Origin: Bradyrhizobium stylosanthis
GTDB lineage: Bacteria; Pseudomonadota; Alphaproteobacteria; Rhizobiales; Xanthobacteraceae
Length of the DNA: 64,000 nt
Assembly (NCBI RefSeq): GCF_001641335.1
Contig: NZ_LVEM01000005.1
Span: forward strand, 124,001 to 188,000
Direction: 5' to 3'
In this document: positions 37,913 to 45,731 of the stretch, in pieces
How the letters are laid out: each line of letters begins with the position of its first letter
Position numbering within the stretch: position 1 is the first letter of the stretch
Program-made: the position numbers and the translations under genes
Notes under the pieces: generated by a model
What the model saw: the letters and a program-made list of their open reading frames with translations, nothing else
Told to the model about the DNA's origin: nothing
Database searches by the model: none

Positions 37913-39097
37913 GTGCGCGCGACGGTAAACTTCCCGGCTCACGGCGGTCCGGCGTTGCCGCCGTCCTTGCTGTTCAGGAATCTGTCGTCATCGGCGGCTG
38001 ACGGCGCGCTGTCGCCGAGCGACCACGCCTTGTTCAGGCGGCGCGGCACCAACAGGCTCCGCGTCGGCGGATTCATCTGCTGCACCGGATCGCCAGGGGT
38101 ATGGGGCCCCTGCGCCACCAACAGCGCGCAGCTCGCCGTTGCCGAGATCAACAAGCGCGGCGGCATCCTCGGCCGCGAGATCGAGCTGTCGATCTACGAC
38201 GCCGGCGGGCCGCTCGACGAGGTTCTGAACCGCGCCGAGCAGGCCATCGCCTTCGACGAGGTCGATCTCATCGTGGGCCTCCACACCAGCGCGGTCCGTG
38301 TCGGTCTCCGCGACGTCACCAGGCGTCATCGCATCCCCTACATCTACACGCCGGTCTACGAGGGCGGCGAGCGCACGCCCGGCGTGATGGCGATCGGCGA
38401 GACGCCGCGCTGGCAGAGCCGGCCGGCGATCCACTGGCTGGCCGACGTCAAGAAGGCGCAGCGCTGGTACCTGATCGGCAGCGACTATGTCTGGCCCTGG
38501 CAGTCGCACCGCGCGGTGAAGAACTACATCAGGGAAACCGGCGGTCATGTCGTCGGCGAGGAGTTCGTTCCGCTCGGCGAGGACAATCACGAACCGCATC
38601 TGGCGCGCATCCGCGCCGCGCGGCCCGACGTCGTGCTGATCTCGCTGATCGGCACCGACAGCAGCACCTTCAATCGCGCCTTCGGCGAATGGGGCCTCGG
38701 CGCCACCACGCTGCGGCTGGCCGGCGCGATGGACGACACCGTGCTGCTCGGCATCGGTGCCGACAACAGCGAGAACATGTACTGCGCTTCGGGCTATTTC
38801 ACCGGCACCGGCGCGCGCGCCAATGACGATTTCCAGAGCCGTTATCGTGCGATGTTCGGACCGAATGCGCCGCCGATCGGCTCGGTCGGGCAGTCCAGCT
38901 ACGAAGGCATGCGCTTTCTCGAAGCTGTCGCGAACAAGGCCGGTTCGCTCGCGATGGGGCCGATGCTCGCGGCCGGCCGCAACATTTCCTATAGCGGCGC
39001 CCGCGGTCAGGTCACCGTCCGCAACGGGCACGCGCGCATGCCGATGCATCTCGCCGTGGCCGACGGTCTCGACTTCAAGCTGATCAAGCCGATCTGA
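37913..39097 (+). CDS. AmiC-like periplasmic-binding-fold protein, probably a cytoplasmic amide sensor
   Basis: A 394-residue type I periplasmic-binding protein of the Peripla_BP_5 group (AmiC/UrtA/FmdD). Key stretches are RVGGFICCTGSPGVWGPCA (near 53), VAEINKRGGILGREIELSIYD, RRHRIPYIYTPVYEGGE and YLIGSDYVWPWQS. There is no signal peptide: the first 50 residues are polar and arginine-containing. AmiC of Pseudomonas is likewise cytoplasmic and senses amides. GTG 37913 is supported by AGGAG at 37903-37907; longer starts lack one. It lies ahead of the amidase and transporter genes. No AmiR antiterminator is seen. Confidence 0.82.
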   Translation: MRATVNFPAHGGPALPPSLLFRNLSSSAADGALSPSDHALFRRRGTNRLRVGGFICCTGSPGVWGPCATNSAQLAVAEINKRGGILGREIELSIYDAGGPLDEVLNRAEQAIAFDEVDLIVGLHTSAVRVGLRDVTRRHRIPYIYTPVYEGGERTPGVMAIGETPRWQSRPAIHWLADVKKAQRWYLIGSDYVWPWQSHRAVKNYIRETGGHVVGEEFVPLGEDNHEPHLARIRAARPDVVLISLIGTDSSTFNRAFGEWGLGATTLRLAGAMDDTVLLGIGADNSENMYCASGYFTGTGARANDDFQSRYRAMFGPNAPPIGSVGQSSYEGMRFLEAVANKAGSLAMGPMLAAGRNISYSGARGQVTVRNGHARMPMHLAVADGLDFKLIKPI

Positions 39098-39127
39098 CGC
39101 GCCCGCGACGATCCGCGCGCGCCCTCG

Positions 39128-39170
39128 ATTCAAAATAATACTTGAAAAGGAAAATATTTCCGTTTTGAAT
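39128..39170. promoter_or_regulatory. inverted repeat ATTCAAAA...TTTTGAAT upstream of the amidase
   Basis: Perfect eight-base arms (39128-39135 and 39163-39170) surround an A/T-rich centre containing CTTGAAAAGG and ATATTTCC. It sits 80 bases before the amidase start in a 153-base gap. The TTGAA/TTCAA half-sites match those in the MarR spacer, suggesting a second control point of the same operon. Confidence 0.45.
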
Positions 39171-39250
39171 GTTTCAGCGAGGCCGATCGTGCGCGTCGTG
39201 CACGGGCGGCTGCGCCCAATGCTTGTCTCAAGAAACTTCAGGAGAGCGCC

Positions 39251-40765
39251 GTGACAGTTGTCCTTCCCACGACCGCCCAGCTTCGCAGCGTCGCCGAGCA
39301 GTGCGGCCTTTCGCTCACTGACGACGATGTCGCCTCGTTTCGCGGCCTGATGCAGGGCTCGATCGAGGCCTACAATCTCGTCGGCGCGATGCCGGACGAG
39401 GTGCCCGAAGTGAAATATCCGCGCACGCCGGGCTATCGGCCCTCGGCCGAAGAGAACCCGCGCAACGCCTGGTATCGCAAGTCCACCGTGAAGGGGGCGG
39501 CGAGCGGCAAGCTCAAGGGCAAGACCGTCGCGCTGAAGGACAACATCATGCTCGCCGGCGTGCCCATGACCAACGGCTCGTCGACGCTGGAAGGCTATGT
39601 GCCCGATTTCGACGCCACCATCGTCACGCGCATGCTGGATGCCGGCGCCGAGATCAAAGGCAAGGTGCATTGCGAGCATTTCTGCCTGTCCGGCGGCAGC
39701 CATACCGGCTCCTTCGGGGCGGTGCACAATCCGCACAAGATGGGGTACTCCGCCGGCGGCTCGTCGTCGGGCTCGGGCGTCGTGGTCGCGCTCGGCGAGG
39801 TCGACATGGCAATCGGCGGCGATCAGGGCGGCTCGATCCGCATGCCGTCCTCGTTCTGCGGCATCTACGGCATGAAGCCGACCTGGGGACTCGTGCCCTA
39901 TACCGGGATCATGCCGATCGAGATCTATGTCGATCATACCGGCCCGATGACCGCAACGGTTGCCGACAACGCGCTGCTGCTCGAAGTGCTCGCCGGCGAC
40001 GACGGCTACGATCCACGTATCAAGGCTCCGAAGGTCGAGGAGTACACCAAGGCGCTCGGCCAGGGCGTCAAGGGCATGAGGATCGGCATCGTCAAGGAGG
40101 GTTTCGAGCAGCCGACCGCAGAGGCGGCGGTGAATGAAAGCGTGCGCGAGGCGGCAAAGCGCTTCAAGGATCTTGGAGCCAGCGTCGAGACGGTGTCGAT
40201 CCCGATGCATCTGCTGGGCGGCGCGATCTGGACCCCCATCGGCACCGAAGGCCTGACCCAGACCATGATGTTCGGCGACGGTTACGGCCTCAGCCGTGGC
40301 GATCTCTATTCGACCTCGCTGATGGATTTCCATCGCGGCTGGCGCCGGCAGGCCGACTCGCTGTCCGAGACCACGAAGCTGTTCATGATGCTCGGCACCT
40401 ACATCAACAACAATTTCGGTCCACGCTTCTACGGAAAGGCGCTCAACATCTCCCGTCGGTTGACTGCGGCCTACGACAAGGCGTTCGGCGACTACGACCT
40501 GCTGCTGATGCCGACCACGCCGATGAAGGCGACCAAGCTGCCTGAGCCCAATGCCAGCCGCGAGGAATACGTCGCCCGAGCACTCGAGATGATCTCCAAC
40601 ACCGCGCCGTTCGACATCACCCACCATCCCGCGATGTCGCTGCCCTGCGGCATGGTCGACGGCCTGCCGGTCGGCCTGATGCTGGTCGGGCGCATGTTCG
40701 AGGAATCCACCATCTACCGCGCCGCCCATGCGTTCGAGCAGATCGGCGACTGGAAGAAGATGTGA
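39251..40765 (+). CDS. amidase (amidase-signature family)
   Basis: A 504-residue serine amidase. The Ser-cisSer-Lys triad is visible: K96 in ALKDNIMLAG, S171 in GYSAGGSSSGSG and nucleophile S195 in GGDQGGSIRMP; the 24-residue spacing between the serines is canonical. It hydrolyses an amide to acid and ammonia. Substrate is not readable; the adjacent amide/urea-type transporter suggests a small aliphatic amide. No signal peptide is present. The GTG start follows AGGAG at about 39240. Confidence 0.93.
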   Translation: MTVVLPTTAQLRSVAEQCGLSLTDDDVASFRGLMQGSIEAYNLVGAMPDEVPEVKYPRTPGYRPSAEENPRNAWYRKSTVKGAASGKLKGKTVALKDNIMLAGVPMTNGSSTLEGYVPDFDATIVTRMLDAGAEIKGKVHCEHFCLSGGSHTGSFGAVHNPHKMGYSAGGSSSGSGVVVALGEVDMAIGGDQGGSIRMPSSFCGIYGMKPTWGLVPYTGIMPIEIYVDHTGPMTATVADNALLLEVLAGDDGYDPRIKAPKVEEYTKALGQGVKGMRIGIVKEGFEQPTAEAAVNESVREAAKRFKDLGASVETVSIPMHLLGGAIWTPIGTEGLTQTMMFGDGYGLSRGDLYSTSLMDFHRGWRRQADSLSETTKLFMMLGTYINNNFGPRFYGKALNISRRLTAAYDKAFGDYDLLLMPTTPMKATKLPEPNASREEYVARALEMISNTAPFDITHHPAMSLPCGMVDGLPVGLMLVGRMFEESTIYRAAHAFEQIGDWKKM

Positions 40766-40798
40766 GCGGGATATCGATAAAGACGGACGGAACGGCAA

Positions 40799-41656
40799 AT
40801 GGCTAATGCGTTCGTCGCGGCGTTCGAGATCCTGAGCTTCGGCGCGATCATCGTCCTGATCGTGCTGGGGCTCGGGATCATCGCCAGCATGATGGGCATC
40901 TTCAACTTCGCGCAGGGCGAGTTCGTCCTGCTCGGGGCCTACATCACCTATCTCGCCTACGCCAAGGGCCTGCCGATCTGGGCGGGCATGGTCGCCGCGC
41001 CCTTCGTGGTCGGCGCGCTTGGCTTCGTGCTCGAGGCGCTGATCATCCGCCGCTTCTATGCGGCGCCGATCGTCGCCATGCTCGGCACCTACGCGCTCGG
41101 TCTCATCATTCGCGAGGCCGTGCGCGGGCTGATCGGCGGCTTCTATCTCACCGTGCCCGAGCCGATCGGCGGCTCCATCGATTTCGGCACCATCCACATC
41201 TCGGCCTGGCGCTTCACCATCATCGTCATCACGCTGCTGGTGATGGCCGGCTGCTATCTGCTGCTGTCGCGCACGAGCTTCGGCCTGCGCATGCGCGCCA
41301 CGCTGGAAAATCCCGCGCTGGCGCGCGCCTCGGGCATCTCGACGCCCCTGATGTACGGCGCCACTTTCGCATTCGGCTCTGCGCTCGCCGGCCTTGCCGG
41401 TGCGCTGATCGTGCCGGTGTTCAGCCTCTATGCCGATCTCGGCCTGCGCTTCCTCATCCAGGGTTTCGTCGCGGTCATGGTCGGCGGGGTCGGCTCCTTC
41501 ATCGGGCCGGTCGCGGGCGCCGGCGTCATCGGCACGCTCAGCGCCGCTTTACCCTGGGTCATGGCGCCTGTCGTCGCCGACGTCCTCGTCTTCGTGCTCG
41601 CCATTGTCTTCATCAAATTCCGCCCGCAGGGCCTCATCGCTGGAAAAGGGGTTTAG
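40799..41656 (+). CDS. branched-chain amino acid/amide-type ABC transporter permease (LivH class)
   Basis: A 285-residue inner-membrane permease of the HAAT family, with about eight hydrophobic helices. MMGIFNFAQGEFVLLGAYITYLAY near 35 and ARASGISTPLMYGATFAFGSALAGLAG near 175 are the LivH/UrtB hallmarks. It starts 33 bases after the amidase stop and precedes the binding protein by four bases, so it is in one operon. Substrate follows from the operon: probably an amide. Confidence 0.9.
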   Translation: MANAFVAAFEILSFGAIIVLIVLGLGIIASMMGIFNFAQGEFVLLGAYITYLAYAKGLPIWAGMVAAPFVVGALGFVLEALIIRRFYAAPIVAMLGTYALGLIIREAVRGLIGGFYLTVPEPIGGSIDFGTIHISAWRFTIIVITLLVMAGCYLLLSRTSFGLRMRATLENPALARASGISTPLMYGATFAFGSALAGLAGALIVPVFSLYADLGLRFLIQGFVAVMVGGVGSFIGPVAGAGVIGTLSAALPWVMAPVVADVLVFVLAIVFIKFRPQGLIAGKGV

Positions 41657-41660
41657 TCAC

Positions 41661-42878
41661 ATGTTCGATCGCACTCAGCTTTCACGCCGCCGCTTTCTCT
41701 CCAATCTGGCCTTCGCGTCCGGCGCGGTCGCAACCGGCGTCGGAAGCTGGGTCGTCCCGGCACCCTGGGCGAATGCGGCTGAGGGGCCGATCAAGGTCGG
41801 CATCGCCACCGACCTCACCGGCCCGATCGCCTATGCCGGCAATGCCGATGCCAATGTCGCCAAGATGGTGATCAAGGAGATCAACAATTCCGGCGGCCTG
41901 CTCGGCCGTCCGCTCGAGCTCTATATCGAGGACACCGCGTCGAACGAATCGGTCGCGGTCGGCAACGTGCGCAAGCTGATCCAGCGCGACAAGGTGGACA
42001 TGGTGCTGGGCGGCATCACCTCCTCGATGCGCAACGCGATCAAGGACCCGATCGTGGCGCGCGGTAAGACGCTCTACATCTATCCGCAGCTCTACGAGGG
42101 CAAGGAGTGCACGCCCTATCTGTTCTGCACCGGCCCGACGCCGGCGCAGCAATGCGACGAATTCATCCCCTGGCTGATCAAGAACGGCGGCAAGAAGTTC
42201 GCGCTGCCGAGCGCCAACTATGTCTGGCCGCACACGCTCAACGTCTATGCGCGCAAGGTGATCGAGGCGAACGGCGGCGAGGTCGTGTTCGAGGAATACT
42301 ATCCGCTCGACCAGGTCGACTTCTCCGCGACCGTCAACCGCATCATCTCCAACAAGGTCGACGTCGTTTTCAACACCGTCATCCCGCCCGGTGTCGGCCC
42401 GTTCTTCAAGCAGCTTTATGAAGCCGGCTTCCTCAAGAATGGCGGCCGTCTCGCCTGCGTCTACTATGACGAGAACACGCTCAACATCAACCAGGCCGCC
42501 GAGATCGAGGGGCTCGCGAGCTGCCTCGACTATTTCAAGGTGCTGACCAAGGAGAGCCCGTTCGACGCAAAAATCCAGGCGGCCTATGAGAAGGACTTTC
42601 CGGGCAACTTCCTGTTCGCCGCCGGCAGCGCCGCCACCGGCACCTATCGCGGCCTGAAGCTGTGGGAAGCCGCGGTCAAGGAAGCCGGCAAGATCGACCG
42701 CGAGTCGGTCGCGGCCGCGCTCGACCATGCCAAGATCGCCGAAGGTCCCGGGGGACCGGCCGAGATGGTGCCGGGTAAGCGGCACTGCAAGATGAAGATG
42801 TACACCGCCGTCGCCAAGGGCGGGAATTACGAGATCGTCGCCCGCAGCAATGGCCTCGTCGATCCCAAGGAATGCTGA
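41661..42878 (+). CDS. Tat-exported ABC transporter substrate-binding protein (urea/short-chain amide type)
   Basis: A 405-residue binding protein. The N-terminus has a twin-arginine signal (QLSRRRFLSNLAFASGAVA, ending PWANA). The mature part is Peripla_BP_5, with IKVGIATDLTGPIAYAGNAD, EINNSGGLLGRPLELYIED, LYIYPQLYEGKECTPYLFC and PSANYVWPHTLN. These resemble urea/amide receptors (UrtA, FmdD) more than leucine receptors. It shares the fold with the cytoplasmic AmiC-like protein at 37913, so the operon has one importing receptor and one probable sensor. Confidence 0.9.
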   Translation: MFDRTQLSRRRFLSNLAFASGAVATGVGSWVVPAPWANAAEGPIKVGIATDLTGPIAYAGNADANVAKMVIKEINNSGGLLGRPLELYIEDTASNESVAVGNVRKLIQRDKVDMVLGGITSSMRNAIKDPIVARGKTLYIYPQLYEGKECTPYLFCTGPTPAQQCDEFIPWLIKNGGKKFALPSANYVWPHTLNVYARKVIEANGGEVVFEEYYPLDQVDFSATVNRIISNKVDVVFNTVIPPGVGPFFKQLYEAGFLKNGGRLACVYYDENTLNINQAAEIEGLASCLDYFKVLTKESPFDAKIQAAYEKDFPGNFLFAAGSAATGTYRGLKLWEAAVKEAGKIDRESVAAALDHAKIAEGPGGPAEMVPGKRHCKMKMYTAVAKGGNYEIVARSNGLVDPKEC

Positions 42879-42884
42879 GGCAGA

Positions 42885-43979
42885 ATGCCGAAGTCGATGA
42901 GTGTGGTAAGAGAGGCCATCGCCGGCGACGAAGCGGACGACGCGATGGCTGAACGCGTGGCAACGGGGCAGGCCAGGGACCAAGTCAAGGCAGGGCGAAA
43001 GGTCCTGCCGATCGTTGAGGGCGTGGTGCTCATCGCCGCGCTCGTCGCGCCGCTGGTGCTGCAGGATTATCTCACCGTGTTCGCGACGCGCGTGATCATC
43101 CTCGCGCTGTTCGCGCTGTCGTTCGATCTGGTCTGGGGTTACGCCGGCATCATGAGCTTCGGCCAGGCCCTGTTCTTCGGCTCGGCCGGCTACGGCGTCG
43201 CGCTGCTCGCACGTGACCTCGACATCACCAACATCTTCCTGGTGCTGCCGGCGGGCACGCTGATCGGCCTCGCCTTCGCGCTTCTGCTCGGCGGCTTCCT
43301 GCTGCTGGGGCGGCATCCCTCCAGCGTGATCTTCGTCTCGCTCGGCACGCTCACCGGCTCCTACGCCGCCGATCGGCTCGCGCGCGGCTGGTATTATCTC
43401 GGCGGCCAGAACGGCATTCCCTCGATCGCGCCGATGTCGCTCGGTGGCTACGAGTTCACGGAAGGGCCGGCGTTCTACTATCTCGTGCTCGGCATCCTCG
43501 TCGTGGTCTATCTGCTCTGCCGCTTCCTGGTGCGGTCGCAATTCGGCCTTGCGCTCGCGGGCCTTCGCGAGAACGAGCAGCGCATCGCCTTCTTCGGCTA
43601 CAAGGCGCAGCATCTCAAGGCGATCATCTTCGCGATCGGCGGCGCCATCGCAGGTCTCGCCGGCAGCCTCTATGCCTTCCACGAAGGTTTTGTGTGGCCC
43701 AACATGGTGGGCGTCGTGGTCTCCACCCAGGTGGTGCTCTACGTTTTGTTTGGTGGTTCCGGCACGCTGATCGGCGCCGTCATCGGCACCGTCATCGTCG
43801 AGGGCGTCAGCTTCTGGCTCTCGGACAATTACCGCGACATCTGGCCGATCATTCTGGGATTGCTGTTGTTGCTGGTGATCCTGTTCCGGCCGCTGGGCCT
43901 CATCAGCTTCGTGCTCGGCGAGCGCGAACGGGTCGGCAGCTTCGGTGCGGCCCGCAAGGAGAAGCGCAATGCTCCTTGA
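42885..43979 (+). CDS. branched-chain amino acid/amide-type ABC transporter permease (LivM class)
   Basis: A 364-residue permease. A polar N-terminal extension of about 40 residues precedes the first helix. The family core is FDLVWGYAGIMSFGQALFFGSAGYGVAL, with the cytoplasmic coupling stretch GLALAGLRENEQRIAFFGY and the closing YRDIWPIILGLLLLLVILFRP. It pairs with the LivH-type subunit. Its last codons overlap the start of the first ATPase by 11 bases. Confidence 0.9.
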   Translation: MPKSMSVVREAIAGDEADDAMAERVATGQARDQVKAGRKVLPIVEGVVLIAALVAPLVLQDYLTVFATRVIILALFALSFDLVWGYAGIMSFGQALFFGSAGYGVALLARDLDITNIFLVLPAGTLIGLAFALLLGGFLLLGRHPSSVIFVSLGTLTGSYAADRLARGWYYLGGQNGIPSIAPMSLGGYEFTEGPAFYYLVLGILVVVYLLCRFLVRSQFGLALAGLRENEQRIAFFGYKAQHLKAIIFAIGGAIAGLAGSLYAFHEGFVWPNMVGVVVSTQVVLYVLFGGSGTLIGAVIGTVIVEGVSFWLSDNYRDIWPIILGLLLLLVILFRPLGLISFVLGERERVGSFGAARKEKRNAP

Positions 43980-44700
43980 AGCCGCCGGCATCAAGAAGGT
44001 CTTCGGCAAGCTCACCGCGCTCGACGGCGCTGCGCTTACCGTCGGCGAGAACGAGTTTCACGGCCTGATCGGCCCGAACGGCTCCGGCAAGAGCACCTTG
44101 ATGAAGTGCATTGCCGGCGCCGAGGTACCGACGCAGGGCAGGGTGAGCTTCGTCAACGCCGACATCACCGCGTTCACGCCGACCGAGCGGGCGCGCGCCG
44201 GCATGAGCCTGAAATTCCAGATCACGTCGGTGCTACCGTCGCTGACGCTCTACGACAACATCCTGCTCGCGCTGCAGGCGCAGTCCTCGCTGTTCGACCT
44301 GGTGTTCTCGCGCACCCGCGGCGCGTTGCACGACCAGGTCATGGCCATGCTGACGCAATTCCGCCTCGCCGACCGCGCCTTCGATGCCGCCGCCGCGCTG
44401 TCGCACGGCCAGCAGCAATGGCTGGAGATCGCGATGGCGCTGGCGGGCAAGCCGAAGCTGCTGCTGCTCGACGAGCCCACCGGCGGCATGAGCCTCGAGG
44501 AACGCCGCGTCACCGGCGAACTGCTGCAGCCGATCAAAAAGCATTGCTCGCTCGTGATCGTCGAGCACGATCTCGATTTCATCCGTGACATCTGCGACCG
44601 CCTCACCGTGCTCGACCAGGGCAAGGTGCTGGCCTCCGGCACGGTGTCGGAGATCCAGGCCAACACATCCGTCCAGGAGATCTATCTGCGCCGTGCCTGA
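43969..44700 (+). CDS. ABC transporter ATPase (LivG class)
   Basis: A 243-residue ATPase. Walker A is GPNGSGKST (near 37), the signature is LSHGQ in AALSHGQQQWLEIAMAL, and Walker B is LLLLDEPTGGMS with HxD-type switch in VEHDLDFI. LSHGQ in place of LSGGQ is common in LivG/UrtD. The ATG at 43969 lies within the permease end. It overlaps the next ATPase by eight bases. Confidence 0.93.
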   Translation: MLLEAAGIKKVFGKLTALDGAALTVGENEFHGLIGPNGSGKSTLMKCIAGAEVPTQGRVSFVNADITAFTPTERARAGMSLKFQITSVLPSLTLYDNILLALQAQSSLFDLVFSRTRGALHDQVMAMLTQFRLADRAFDAAAALSHGQQQWLEIAMALAGKPKLLLLDEPTGGMSLEERRVTGELLQPIKKHCSLVIVEHDLDFIRDICDRLTVLDQGKVLASGTVSEIQANTSVQEIYLRRA

Positions 44701-45388
44701 ATTTTTGGACATCAAGCATCTCGACGCCGGCTATGGCCGCAGCCAGGTCCTGTTCGACGTCACGCTCGGCATCCCCTGGCGCGGCGGCGTCGCCGTGCTC
44801 GGCCGCAACGGCGCCGGCAAGACCACGCTGATGAAGACCATCGTCGGCGAGCTGCCGGCGTGGAAGGGCGAGCTCGCCTTCGACGGCCGCGACATCAGCC
44901 GCCGCGCCACCCAGGAGCGCGTCCGCGCCGGCATCGGCTACGTCCCGCAGGAGCATTCGGTGTTCGCGCGCCTGTCGGTGCGCGACAATCTCGCGGTCGG
45001 CTCGCTCGCGAACAAGGATGCCAATGCCGTCGACCGCGTGCTGGCGATCTTCCCAAAGCTCGGCCAGCGCCTCGACCAGCCCGCCGGCACGCTCTCCGGC
45101 GGCGAGCGCAAGATGCTCGCCATCGGCCGCGCCATGCTGGGGGATCCAAAACTGCTGCTGCTGGACGAGCCGACCGAAGGCGTCTGGATCGGCGTCATCG
45201 AGGAGATCACCGAGCGCCTGATCGAGCTCGCCAAGAGCATTGCGGTGATCATCGTCGAGCAGCACCTCGACCTCGCCCTGCGCGTCGCCGACTACGCCTA
45301 CGTACTTGATCGAGGTCGCGTCGCGCTGCAGGGACAGGCGAATGACGTGCGCGGCAATCCGGAGCTGCTGCGGTACCTGGCGCCGTAA
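44693..45388 (+). CDS. ABC transporter ATPase (LivF class)
   Basis: A 231-residue ATPase. Walker A is GRNGAGKTT, the Q-loop is GYVPQEHSVFARLSV, the signature is LSGGERKMLAIGRAML, and Walker B is LLLLDEPTEG. The residues after DEPTEG read VWIGVIEEI, in place of the usual (L/I)xPxIVxxI; this is near the D-loop and is a local oddity. GTG at 44693 is the only start that gives the full first strand. It ends the operon; repeats follow. Confidence 0.92.
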   Translation: MPEFLDIKHLDAGYGRSQVLFDVTLGIPWRGGVAVLGRNGAGKTTLMKTIVGELPAWKGELAFDGRDISRRATQERVRAGIGYVPQEHSVFARLSVRDNLAVGSLANKDANAVDRVLAIFPKLGQRLDQPAGTLSGGERKMLAIGRAMLGDPKLLLLDEPTEGVWIGVIEEITERLIELAKSIAVIIVEQHLDLALRVADYAYVLDRGRVALQGQANDVRGNPELLRYLAP

Positions 45389-45731
45389 CTTCAACTGTCG
45401 TGGCCCGCATGAGCGAAGCGATATGCGGGGACTGCTCGCAATCTTCCCGGATGTCGCTACGCTCATCTGGGCTACGCGCTTTAGGGAGGTCCTGCCAATC
45501 CCGTCATCCCCGCGCAATGACGAAGCCATCGTCGCTGGAGGTGCGAGGCTTGCGATGCCAAGGCATCGCGGGTCGAGCCTCGAAGGATGCACGGCCGAGC
45601 GGGCAGCCGGGCCGTCGCCCTTCGAGGGCCGCTGAAGAAGCGGCCACCTCAGGGTGACGGTTCCAATTTTCGTACCGGCGATTGGGGCGGGCCGGTGACC
45701 CGTCACCACGACGCAGGATTCAGAACGAGCG
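45389..45731. repeat. 343-base intergenic region made of repeats (family E and a second palindromic unit)
   Basis: No gene. At about 45399-45476 an element pairs GGCCCGCATGAGCGAAGCGA with CGCTACGCTCATCTGGGCTA. From about 45480 to 45660 a second one carries CCCGTCATCCCCGCGCAATG, CGAGGCTTGCGATGCC, GGTCGAGCCTCG, CCCTTCGAGGGCCGCTGAAG and CCACCTCAGGGTGACGG. It separates the amide-uptake operon from the DUF3883 gene. Confidence 0.6.

Noticed and set aside
37988..41197. A very long open frame on the minus strand (over 1000 codons) opposite the AmiC-like and amidase genes
   Set aside because: It mirrors two well-supported plus-strand genes, is rich in His, Asp, Arg and Ala as expected for a GC-driven antisense frame, and has no recognisable domain.
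41682..44015. A 777-codon minus-strand frame opposite the binding protein and LivM genes
   Set aside because: It is antisense to two clear transporter genes, with composition typical of a high-GC shadow frame and no motif.
45399..45660. Possible insertion-sequence remnant beside the DUF3883 gene
   Set aside because: Only short palindromic units are present; no transposase fragment or pair of terminal repeats with target duplication could be found.
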